Part shown: positions 1-8,981 of the stretch, piece after piece
Position numbering within the stretch: position 1 is the first letter of the stretch
How the letters are laid out: every line of letters begins with the position of its first letter
From: Methanofollis fontis
GTDB taxonomy: Archaea; Halobacteriota; Methanomicrobia; Methanomicrobiales; Methanofollaceae
Assembly: GCF_004297185.1 (NCBI RefSeq)
Contig: NZ_PGCL01000002.1
Coordinates: 124,001 to 188,000, forward strand
Direction: 5' to 3'
DNA: 64,000 nt
The notes under the pieces: model-generated
What the model was told of the DNA's origin: nothing
Databases searched by the model: none
The model's input: the letters and a program-made list of their open reading frames with translations, nothing else
Translations under genes and position numbers: made by a program

Positions 1-58
1 TCGTTCTCAATCAGTGCACATGGTTATTTCCGCCTGCCCGAACAATCAGGAGATCACC

Positions 59-163
59 ATGTCCGTTCCAGATTCCACGCCGCCGTCAGCCTGTACGTCT
101 GCACTCATCGTCATCCTCATCCTCATGGCGGTCACCTGCATCTTGCCGGGGATCCCCGCCTGA
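59..163 (+). CDS. possible small membrane protein (34 aa)
   Basis: A short open frame starts with ATG eight bases after AGGAGATC, a good archaeal ribosome binding site. It encodes 34 residues. The second half is a single hydrophobic stretch (residues about 14-31, including ALIVILILMAV) that would form one membrane helix. No family is recognised. An in-frame upstream ATG at position 20 would extend it by 13 residues, but the ribosome binding site favours the start given. It could equally be the C-terminal end of an unrelated decayed gene. Confidence 0.35.
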   Translation: MSVPDSTPPSACTSALIVILILMAVTCILPGIPA

Positions 164-518
164 GGGGTTCATCTCACCACCAGAACCCTCTCTCCGCTTC
201 ATCGATCTCACCGTCTGCGCTCTCTGTGCCAATGCTCTGTTCTCCGTTTTTATGATTGTTAGTAATTTGGATGTTTAATGCCGGATTCTTCAATATTTGA
301 GGCCGTATAATTCTGCTTTTCTCTTTATCGTCCATTAAAATTAACGGCGTTAAAATCGGGTCAATTTAATCCGATTAACAGGCGGATAAATAATAAATCA
401 TATATTCTGCGGGTCAGATCTAAATCTGTTATTTATTATTCGGCGGAGTTAAGTTGATCAGATTAACAATTTCTGTTACAGATCTCGCTTTTTCCCGAAA
501 TAGTAGGTGAATGCGTAC
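164..518 (+). promoter_or_regulatory. AT-rich leader and probable promoter of the giant surface protein gene
   Basis: About 350 bases hold no convincing gene. The stretch from 240 to 480 is much richer in A and T than its surroundings. It has several TATA-like runs, for example TAAATAATAAATCATATATT around 385-405 and TTATTTATTATTC around 429-441. The leader ends in AGGTGA (505-510), a perfect match to the 3' end of archaeal 16S rRNA, eight bases before ATG 519. Which TATA element is used cannot be told from sequence alone. Confidence 0.4.
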
Positions 519-3500
519 ATGACGACCAGATCATCCAGAACAGACGGAAGGTTCATGCGGTGGATCGCCGCAACGTTCCTCCTGCTTCTTCTCTTCAGTA
601 TCGCCCCGGCTTCGGCCGATCCCCTCGAACAAACACGCCACGTATTCGTCGAAGTCTCGAATGCCGACGGGGTGAAGTACGACCTTGACGGTGCGGCGTT
701 CGTCGGACCGAACAACACGTATTACATCAAGGCCGACGGTGGTGGCCTGAACGAGCTTCACATCACCGCCGATGCTGCCGATGCCCAAGGACAGGTGACG
801 ACGAGTAGCGACCAGTCCGGTGTCTTTTATGTTTCTAATACCGGCGGCCGCGGCTTTGACGACGAGATCGTCCTCCTTCTTGCGGTGAACGGCACGGTCC
901 CCGATGACTTCGCCGTGCACATCAAGACGAGCGGCTACACATGGACGCCCTCCGCTGTCACCAACCAGATCCCGACGAATTACACCTATGTCGAGGGTGC
1001 GGTGGACGAAACCTTCACGAAGGAGGACTTCCTGTACGGTCCGCAGACCTGGAAACCCGGTCCGGGCAACCCTGAGCCCTATCTTCCGCCCGGTCTGCCG
1101 CTCTACGAGTATCAGGACGTCGCCGACACGAGCGACAACTTCAGCCTGATGTTCATCGACCTCGATGTCGGGAACATGTATCCCTCGAAGTTCGGCACCA
1201 GTCTCACCGACAACGGCGCTGCAAAGGTGGAGTACTCCTTCGAGAACCTGGAGACCTTCGCCTCGTTCAACGCTTACGGCTGGTGTCTTGCCGCCAACCA
1301 GGGGCAGGGCATCTCATGGACCAACCGGGTGAATGCTGCAGGCGAGACTGCTGTCGGCGCGAGCAGTTATGCGGTCATCGGCATCCCGCCGGTGCTGACC
1401 TCGATTGCGGTCACCCCTGCGAGCGTTGACGCCGAGATCGGCGATTCGATACAGTTTACCGCCACCGCCTATGACGGCGACGACGAGGTAATGAGTGATA
1501 TCTCCTTTGCGTGGTCGAGTTCTGACGAGACGGTCGGCACGGTGAACGCCACCGGATACTTCAACGCTCTGACCGCCGGCACGACCACGCTCACCGCGGC
1601 GAACGGTATGGTCGAGGGTACGGCCGAGGTGACGGTCACCGCCGCGCCCTCGGGCCCGCAGCCCCTCCCCGACTACAACAACGTCTTCTTCAAAGTTGCC
1701 AACGACGGCGGCGTGAAGTACAACGCCTTCGGGAACAACACCTATAATTTCAGGTTCGAGGGCTACGACCGCGGCCTCAACGCCCTGCACATCTCTACCG
1801 ACCCGGTGAGCAACTTTGGTCAGGTGACGCTCTCTGAAAACCAGAGCGGCACCTTCTTCGCGACCGACTCCGGAGGCAAGGGCTATGAAGATGATATTAT
1901 TCTGATGGTCGCCGTGAACGGGACGATTTCGGACAATTTCATGCTCCACATCACAGCCGACGGCTACACCTGGACACCGAACCCGGTGAGCAACCAGGCC
2001 CCGCCCCTCGACACCGTGACCTACCAGCCCTTTACCCTCAACGAGACCTTCACCAAGGACGACTTCAGGTACGGGCCGCAGATCTGGAAACCGACCGGCA
2101 ACGGCTTCGACTACCCGATCTATTTCGGTCAGAACATGAGCGACGCGGAGAACACCTTCCAGATAATGTTCATTGATCTGAACGCCGGCGTGCTCAGACC
2201 AAATGCCGACCTGGAGAACCGGGGTGCGGTACGGATCAACTACACCTTCGAGAATCTGGAGACCTTTGCGGCCTTCAACGTCTACGCCTACTGCCAGAAT
2301 TCGAACAACGGCGACGACATGATCGCCTGGACCAACGCCGTGCTGGCGCCCAAGACGACCAGCGGCTACTCGGTTATCGGCGCCGGCACCGGTCCGGTCC
2401 CCTCCAGGATCGAGGTAGAACCGACGATTACCGAGATCGTCGTCGGTGACGTGCAGCAGTTCACCGCCACCGCCTATGATGCCCTGAACAACGTAATCTC
2501 CGGTCTCATCTTCTCATGGATGAGTTCGGATGAAACCGTGGGGATCATCGATGAGAACGGCAACTTCACCGCCCTCGCCGCTGGCACAACAAATGTGACG
2601 GCGAACCACCTCGGTATCGCAGGTACGTCTGCTATCACGGTCGTCTCCCCCGAACCGAGAACCTGGACCATCGGTGCATCTGGATGTGACTTCACGGATC
2701 TCGACTCCGCCTTTGTCAGCCCGTCGCTGAACGATGGAGACACCATCCTTGTTTCCGCCGGGTCGTATGCCCTGAGCACACCTCTTGCAAAGACGATCAC
2801 CCTCACCGGTGAGGGTGCGGACGTGGTGACGGTCACCCCGACCGGCGCTGCCTTCTCCGGTGCCGGCACGGTCATCGAGGGTATCGGGTTCACCAGTGGA
2901 TCATTCAGCGTCTCCGGTGCAGAGAGCACGGTAGCGCACTGTACCTTCACCGGTTTCTCCAGCCAGCACTCCATTGCTATTTCCGGCCAGAACGTCGCGG
3001 TTGAGGGCAATGTATTCGAGAACAACCCCACCCGGTTCATGCTGGTAACCGGCAGCGGCCATACGTTTACCAACAACACCTTCGAGGCGAACGGTGGAAC
3101 GCAGAATGCGGCAACCCGGTTCGACGGGTGCTCGGGTGTCACCATCGCCCGGAACACGTTTGCGAACAATACCGCGCCGGCAATTGGGCTGCGGTGTACG
3201 CTTGACAACAACAGTATCTTCCTCAATGACTTCATTGACAACAAGGCGGACCTGTTCCAGTTCCTGAACAATCCCAAACCCCTGGCTATGGCGTGGGAAA
3301 TTTCATCCATCGACTATACCTATCTTGGGACACAGTATACCGGCCCGCTCGGGAACTATCACAGCAGTTACACCGGCGATGACGCCGATGGCAACGGCGT
3401 AATCGATGCGGCGTATACCATTGGCACCAACCAGGTCGACAACGCACCGCTTGTCAACCGCTGGCAGACCTACTTCCCCGATGCACCGGCACCAAAGACC

Positions 3501-6500
3501 GTGACCGTCGGTGCGTCCGGATGTGACTTCACGGATCTCGACTCTGCCTTTGCCAGCCCGTCCCTGAACGACGGCGACACGATTCTGGTCTCCGCCGGGT
3601 CGTATGCCCTGAGCACACCTCTTGCAAAGACGGTCACCCTCACCGGTGAGGGTGCGGACGTGGTGACTGTCACCCCGACCGGCGCTGCCTTCTCCGGTGC
3701 CGGCACGGTCATCGAGGGTATCGGGTTCACCAGTGGATCATTCAGCGTCTCCGGTGCAGAGAGCACGGTAGCGCACTGTACCTTCACCGGTTTCTCCAGC
3801 CAGCACTCCATTGCTATTTCCGGCCAGAACGTCGCGGTTGAGGGCAATGTATTCGAGAACAACCCCACCCGGTTCATGCTGGTAACCGGCAGCGGCCATA
3901 CGTTTACCAACAACACCTTCGAGGCGAACGGTGGAACGCAGAATGCGGCAACCCGGTTCGACGGGTGCTCGGGTGTCACCATCGCCCGGAACACGTTTGC
4001 GAACAATACCGCGCCGGCAATTGGGCTGCGGTGTACGCTTGACGACAACCAGGTCTTCCTCAATGACTTCATTGACAACAAGGCGGACCTGTTCCAGTTC
4101 CTGAACAATCCCAAACCCCTGGCTATGGCGTGGGAAATTTCATCCATCGACTATACCTATCTGGGGACACAGTATACCGGCCCGCTCGGGAACTATCACA
4201 GCAGTTACACCGGCGATGACGCCGATGGCAACGGCGTCATCGATGCGGCGTATACCATTGGCACCAACCAGGTCGACAACGCACCGCTTGTCAACCGCTG
4301 GCAGACCTACTTCTCAGGGACAGGGCCGGAACCTGATGCACCAACTGCAGCCTTCACGGCGGATGTGACGAGCGGCGACGCTCCACTGTCAGTGCAGTTC
4401 ACCGATCTCTCGACCGGCAGCCCGATCTCGTGGACATGGGACTTTGAGAATGATGGTATCGTCGATTCAACCGAACAAAACCCGGCCCACGTCTACACTG
4501 CTGTCGGCACCTACACCGTGAACCTCACGGTCACGAACGCCGTCGGCAGCGATTCCGAGGTGAAGACAGACTACATCACCGTCCACCCCGACGGCCCGGT
4601 CACCCTGTACGTCGATGCCTCCGGTGGAGGAGATTTCACGACCATCCAGGCTGCGGTCAATGCGACGTTCGATGGCGACACCATTGTCGTCCGTGACGGC
4701 ACCTACGCGGAAAATATCGCAATCGACAGAACCCTTACGATCCGCTCAGAGAACGGCCCTGAAAATACCGTAGTCACAGCCGCCGATCCGGCAGCCGCTG
4801 TCATCAGTATCACTGTGGACCATGTTGTCCTCAGTGGATTGTCCGTGATGGGAACGCCGGAGGGAAGCGAAGGTCTGGCGACCTCTGGTATCTATCTGAA
4901 CTATGCAGACAACTGCACCATTGAGGAGAACGCAATATCGAAGACCGGAAGGGGTGTGTACGTCTACCGTGGAGACAACAACACCATTACCCGGAACACC
5001 ATGACCCGGAATGATTATGCCGTCTATCTGAACGGCTATGGTTCCAGTTCTACGTCTCCCCACCTTGCGCACAACAACACCGTCACCTATAATACCGTCA
5101 CCGGCAACAACGCCGGCTCCAATCTGGCCGCTCTCAGGATCTATGCTGTCGACGATACAATCGTCGCCAACAACACCGTCACCAACAACGGCGGGTATGG
5201 CATGATCCTGAACAGAGCCGATGAAGCAGACGTCGCTTACAACAACATCTCTTCAAACGGCGATGCAGGTATCTATCTCTGGTACAGCAATTACCATACC
5301 ACCATCCGCGAAAATATTGTCAGTGCAAATGCCGCCGGTTTCAAGATCACGAAGGGCGGCGGGACGAGCGACATCTATCTCAACGACATCACCGGCAATG
5401 CGGTCCCGGTTCTGGATGACAACGGTCATGCCCAGAACTGGCAGAGCCCGGAGGAGATCACCTATCTGTACAACAGTCAGAGGTACACCTCACTGGTAGG
5501 CAACTACTGGGGGTCGAACTATACCGGGACCGACGCAGACGGAAACGGCATCGGTGATGAAGCCTACACCATCGCAGGAGAGATAACCGACGCATACCCG
5601 CTCATCCAGACGCTCGACGCCTACACCGTCTATGGTCCGGTCCCTGTGGGCACGACCTACTATGTCGATGACGACGGAACCGCTGACTTCACCACCATCC
5701 AGGCGGCCCTCGACGCCGCCTCCGACGGCGACACGATCATCGTCCGTGACGGCACCTACAACGAGACCCTCACCATCGCAAAGTCGCTCACCCTCAGGTC
5801 GGAAAACGGACCCGAGACAACGAATGTGGTCTCGACCGAGAAGTACGCTGTCAGCATTTCGGCCAACAACACGATGGTATCCGGCTTCAGCCTCAGCGGG
5901 AGCGGTTCATACGGCATCTACTCTCGCTCTAATTCCATGTGCACCTTTGCCAACAACGTCATCACGGACAAAAAAATCGGCATTGATGTATTATTTGTGA
6001 GCGGCATGCGCATTGATGGCAATATCATTACTGACCTGCAGACATACGGTTCATGTATCATTTTGCAGAATACGATAGACAGTGTCATCAGCAACAATAC
6101 CTGCTCGGGCGGCGGCCAAAGGGGCATTTATACGACTACGGACTGCAGCAACAACGTCATTACCGGCAATTTTATCTCCGGGAACCAGTATGGCTTCCTT
6201 CTGATGGGTTGCAAAAACAGCCGTTTCGACCGGAACATTGTGATGGACAATGAATATGCCTTCTTTATGACGTTCGACTCGGTGACTGGCAACACGTTCT
6301 TTGCAAATTCGTTTGTCAATGATTCGGCCCTGTTTGCTACCTCTCTAAAAGTGGCGAACACCTGGAACTCTCCCGAGCCGGTAACCTACACCTACAACGG
6401 CGCTACCTATACCGGAATGATCGGCAACTACTGGGGAGCAGGGTTCCCGATTGACGATGTGGACGGCAACGGCATCGGCGACACCGGTGTGAGCCTTTTC

Positions 6501-8852
6501 ACTGACAACACCGATTCCTATCCTCTCGTATTGCCGGCTGAGGCCTACTTCGGCGAGCCCTACGGCGACATTCCGGTCCCGGCGACTGTCGAGATCGTCC
6601 CGTCTTCAGTCGTTCTCCCCGGCGAGACGACGCAGCAGTTCTCCGGCACGGTCTACGACCAGAACGGGAATGTCATGACGGGCGCCTCCTTCAGGTGGAC
6701 CAGCAGTGACGAACGGGTCGGCCCCATCTCGAGCGGCGGCTTGTTCAGTGCGGAATACGCCGGCACGACGACGATCACGGGACAGTCCTATCTTGTCCGG
6801 GGCACGGCCGAGGCGGTCGTGAACAAGACCGTTCTTGAGACGGTCTGGACCGACCCCTGCGAGTCGACTGACGGCTGGACTCTCTTCAATACCGCTCTCC
6901 AGGACGGTGTCGTCTACAAGGGATCATACAGCATCGGCACCCCGGCGATCGCCGGCGATGCCTATGCCGAGAGATCCATTGACTTCCCGGACGGCGTCGC
7001 CCAGTTCAGGTTCAGGGCGTATCAGGACTCTGCTACTAACGGTGTCGGGACATACTCGTGGCTCAAGGCGTTCATCGACAACGAGACTGTCGAGACCCTT
7101 CCGGTCGGCCAGTTTAAGGGCCCTTGGAACACCTACACTATCAACATCACCGGCTACGAGACCGGGAACCATACCTTCAGAATCGAGAGCCACTTCGACC
7201 CCGGCACCTACTCCGGCCGCGCCATCGGGTTCTACGTCGACCAGCTCGAGGTCAGGATCGATCCCAGCGCGGTCACGGCCGACATTTCCTCGATCACGGT
7301 CGAGCCCACCTCGGCGACGTTGACCCACGGCGAGACGCAAGCGTTCGTCGCCACCGCCTACGACGCCGATAACAACACCGTCCCCGGTGTCTCGTTCACC
7401 TGGACCAGTTCCGACGCCACCGTCGGCACGGTCGACGCCTCCGGCATATTCACCGCTCGCAAGGTCGGCACCACCACGGTCCGCGCCGCGGTCGGTGAGG
7501 TCTTCGGCACCGCCGCGGTGACGGTGACCCCGCCGCACGGCGACCAGACTGAAGACTCGCCCCTGAATGTTCCGGGCTGCAACATCACGGATAACGGCAA
7601 CGGCACGCGGCAGGTCCTGGTCAACACCACCGCCGTCAACGCCACCGTCTCCGGCAACACCATCCGGATAGAAGAGGATACATTCAGCCTCATCCTCGAG
7701 ACCGAGGGCGCTCCCAGCGTCGGCAACGGCACCGTGAACGGCACGGTCGCCGGCATCACCCTCAACACCACCCCGGTCACCACCCTCTTCGACACACTCG
7801 GCACGGTTACCGCCTCCCTTGAGGCGAACCTGACCGGTATCCCGGCAGGCGCCGCCGTCCAGACAACGGTCTCCGCCAACGTCTCGGCCGATGCCATGAG
7901 CGCCTTCCAGCTCGCCGCCACCGCGGACGGTCTGAACCTTGACGCCGTCGCCTACACGCTGAACATCGTCAAGACCAACCTCACAAACGGACAGGACATA
8001 TCCGACGCCACGATCCGCATGGCCGTGAGTCAGGCCTGGGTCGACTCCCACGGCGGCGTCGATGCGGTTGCGATCATCAGGTCCGCGGAGGACGGCACCA
8101 AGGAAGTGCTGGCGACAACCTACATCGGCCTCGACGCCGACGGCAACCTGATATTTGAAGGGTATTCGCCGAACGGCCTCTCGGTCTTCGGTCTGGCTGC
8201 GGCCTCCGCCTCCACGACCCCGAGCGGTTCCTCCTCGTCTTCGGGCGGTTCCTCGAACGTCGCCTCGTTCGCCGGTTCCGTCCCTGCCGGTGCGACCAGA
8301 ACCTTCACCGTGACTCAGACTGCGGTCAAGCAGATCGGCGTCACAGCAAAGGACGACATCGGCGATCTCCTGATCACCGTGAAGGCGGTGTCTCTGCCGT
8401 CCGAGATCGAGGCGCCCGTGCAGGCGACCTACCAGATCCAGGAGATCGCCCTGTACCGTGCCGACACTGCGGCGATCGGTTCGGCGGCGATTGAGTTCGC
8501 CGTCCCGACGTCCTGGCTCGATGCCCGCGGCCTCACAACCGACGACATCGTGCTGCTGCGGTACGTCGACGGCGCCTGGACGACTCTCCCCACCACCTTC
8601 GTGGAAGAGAAAAATGGGTTCGCGTATTATTCCGCCGAAACGCCGGGCTTCTCGTACTTCGCCATTGCGGTAGAGAAGAGTGTCCAGGCCGAGGCCGGAG
8701 AACCCGCGGCCGAAACGACCACCGCAGCAGTGTCGATGACGACGTCTGCAACCGGAACCACCGCTGCGGCGACCACGCCGCAGCCGTCGCCCCTCCCGTG
8801 GTTCGTTGCGGTTGTCGCTATTGGCGCCCTTTTCCTCCTGAGGAAACACTGA
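519..8852 (+). CDS. giant secreted surface protein with Big_2, beta-helix, PKD and PGF-pre-PGF domains (2777 aa)
   Basis: This is a secreted, cell-surface-anchored modular protein of unknown ligand. A signal peptide (about residues 1-35) precedes two copies of a ~240-residue surface domain (42-290 and 384-626; marker GQVT, then YGP then WKP), each followed by a Big_2 Ig-like domain. Next come two almost identical 279-residue right-handed beta-helix units (715-1266), a PKD domain (1273-1357), two further NosD-like beta-helix regions (1361-2018), Big_2 domains, a carbohydrate-binding-like jelly roll (~2105-2250), a PGF-pre-PGF domain ending PGFSYFAIAV, a Thr-rich linker and a terminal hydrophobic helix followed by RKH. 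The GTG at 507 is in frame, but AGGTGA at 505-510 is correctly spaced for ATG 519. Many NxT/NxS sequons suggest glycosylation. The beta-helices suggest polysaccharide binding or adhesion (inference). Confidence 0.85.
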   Translation: MTTRSSRTDGRFMRWIAATFLLLLLFSIAPASADPLEQTRHVFVEVSNADGVKYDLDGAAFVGPNNTYYIKADGGGLNELHITADAADAQGQVTTSSDQSGVFYVSNTGGRGFDDEIVLLLAVNGTVPDDFAVHIKTSGYTWTPSAVTNQIPTNYTYVEGAVDETFTKEDFLYGPQTWKPGPGNPEPYLPPGLPLYEYQDVADTSDNFSLMFIDLDVGNMYPSKFGTSLTDNGAAKVEYSFENLETFASFNAYGWCLAANQGQGISWTNRVNAAGETAVGASSYAVIGIPPVLTSIAVTPASVDAEIGDSIQFTATAYDGDDEVMSDISFAWSSSDETVGTVNATGYFNALTAGTTTLTAANGMVEGTAEVTVTAAPSGPQPLPDYNNVFFKVANDGGVKYNAFGNNTYNFRFEGYDRGLNALHISTDPVSNFGQVTLSENQSGTFFATDSGGKGYEDDIILMVAVNGTISDNFMLHITADGYTWTPNPVSNQAPPLDTVTYQPFTLNETFTKDDFRYGPQIWKPTGNGFDYPIYFGQNMSDAENTFQIMFIDLNAGVLRPNADLENRGAVRINYTFENLETFAAFNVYAYCQNSNNGDDMIAWTNAVLAPKTTSGYSVIGAGTGPVPSRIEVEPTITEIVVGDVQQFTATAYDALNNVISGLIFSWMSSDETVGIIDENGNFTALAAGTTNVTANHLGIAGTSAITVVSPEPRTWTIGASGCDFTDLDSAFVSPSLNDGDTILVSAGSYALSTPLAKTITLTGEGADVVTVTPTGAAFSGAGTVIEGIGFTSGSFSVSGAESTVAHCTFTGFSSQHSIAISGQNVAVEGNVFENNPTRFMLVTGSGHTFTNNTFEANGGTQNAATRFDGCSGVTIARNTFANNTAPAIGLRCTLDNNSIFLNDFIDNKADLFQFLNNPKPLAMAWEISSIDYTYLGTQYTGPLGNYHSSYTGDDADGNGVIDAAYTIGTNQVDNAPLVNRWQTYFPDAPAPKTVTVGASGCDFTDLDSAFASPSLNDGDTILVSAGSYALSTPLAKTVTLTGEGADVVTVTPTGAAFSGAGTVIEGIGFTSGSFSVSGAESTVAHCTFTGFSSQHSIAISGQNVAVEGNVFENNPTRFMLVTGSGHTFTNNTFEANGGTQNAATRFDGCSGVTIARNTFANNTAPAIGLRCTLDDNQVFLNDFIDNKADLFQFLNNPKPLAMAWEISSIDYTYLGTQYTGPLGNYHSSYTGDDADGNGVIDAAYTIGTNQVDNAPLVNRWQTYFSGTGPEPDAPTAAFTADVTSGDAPLSVQFTDLSTGSPISWTWDFENDGIVDSTEQNPAHVYTAVGTYTVNLTVTNAVGSDSEVKTDYITVHPDGPVTLYVDASGGGDFTTIQAAVNATFDGDTIVVRDGTYAENIAIDRTLTIRSENGPENTVVTAADPAAAVISITVDHVVLSGLSVMGTPEGSEGLATSGIYLNYADNCTIEENAISKTGRGVYVYRGDNNTITRNTMTRNDYAVYLNGYGSSSTSPHLAHNNTVTYNTVTGNNAGSNLAALRIYAVDDTIVANNTVTNNGGYGMILNRADEADVAYNNISSNGDAGIYLWYSNYHTTIRENIVSANAAGFKITKGGGTSDIYLNDITGNAVPVLDDNGHAQNWQSPEEITYLYNSQRYTSLVGNYWGSNYTGTDADGNGIGDEAYTIAGEITDAYPLIQTLDAYTVYGPVPVGTTYYVDDDGTADFTTIQAALDAASDGDTIIVRDGTYNETLTIAKSLTLRSENGPETTNVVSTEKYAVSISANNTMVSGFSLSGSGSYGIYSRSNSMCTFANNVITDKKIGIDVLFVSGMRIDGNIITDLQTYGSCIILQNTIDSVISNNTCSGGGQRGIYTTTDCSNNVITGNFISGNQYGFLLMGCKNSRFDRNIVMDNEYAFFMTFDSVTGNTFFANSFVNDSALFATSLKVANTWNSPEPVTYTYNGATYTGMIGNYWGAGFPIDDVDGNGIGDTGVSLFTDNTDSYPLVLPAEAYFGEPYGDIPVPATVEIVPSSVVLPGETTQQFSGTVYDQNGNVMTGASFRWTSSDERVGPISSGGLFSAEYAGTTTITGQSYLVRGTAEAVVNKTVLETVWTDPCESTDGWTLFNTALQDGVVYKGSYSIGTPAIAGDAYAERSIDFPDGVAQFRFRAYQDSATNGVGTYSWLKAFIDNETVETLPVGQFKGPWNTYTINITGYETGNHTFRIESHFDPGTYSGRAIGFYVDQLEVRIDPSAVTADISSITVEPTSATLTHGETQAFVATAYDADNNTVPGVSFTWTSSDATVGTVDASGIFTARKVGTTTVRAAVGEVFGTAAVTVTPPHGDQTEDSPLNVPGCNITDNGNGTRQVLVNTTAVNATVSGNTIRIEEDTFSLILETEGAPSVGNGTVNGTVAGITLNTTPVTTLFDTLGTVTASLEANLTGIPAGAAVQTTVSANVSADAMSAFQLAATADGLNLDAVAYTLNIVKTNLTNGQDISDATIRMAVSQAWVDSHGGVDAVAIIRSAEDGTKEVLATTYIGLDADGNLIFEGYSPNGLSVFGLAAASASTTPSGSSSSSGGSSNVASFAGSVPAGATRTFTVTQTAVKQIGVTAKDDIGDLLITVKAVSLPSEIEAPVQATYQIQEIALYRADTAAIGSAAIEFAVPTSWLDARGLTTDDIVLLRYVDGAWTTLPTTFVEEKNGFAYYSAETPGFSYFAIAVEKSVQAEAGEPAAETTTAAVSMTTSATGTTAAATTPQPSPLPWFVAVVAIGALFLLRKH
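2672..4313 (+). repeat. tandem 837-bp near-identical duplication inside the surface protein gene
   Basis: Two copies (about 2672-3476 and 3509-4313) lie exactly 837 bases apart, which is 279 codons, so the reading frame is kept. They are nearly identical at the DNA level, including third codon positions. Differences cluster at the ends (for example a short block near 3205-3220 versus 4042-4057). Each copy encodes one beta-helix unit plus a DADGNG-containing Asp-rich segment. Confidence 0.9.
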
Positions 8853-8981
8853 ATATTTTCTTTTTTTGCGGAACGTGTCAACAGGATCCGATGTACTATT
8901 CTCAAATGGCAATGCTGATATTGCATCCTGAGATATGAGGATCTGTTGATTACACCTTTTCTGATGAAAAAGGAGATTAAA
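8853..8981 (+). terminator. T-rich end of the first surface gene and leader of the next
   Basis: Immediately after the stop, a run of T (TTTTCTTTTTTT, about 8858-8869) is a plausible archaeal terminator. The rest of the 129-base gap is a leader ending in AGGAGAT (8971-8977), five to seven bases before ATG 8982. No obvious TATA box was found, so co-transcription with the gene upstream cannot be excluded. Confidence 0.4.

Noticed and set aside
2672-4313. Repeats as a CRISPR array
   Set aside because: There are only two in-frame copies of 837 bp with no short spaced repeats; this is a coding duplication.
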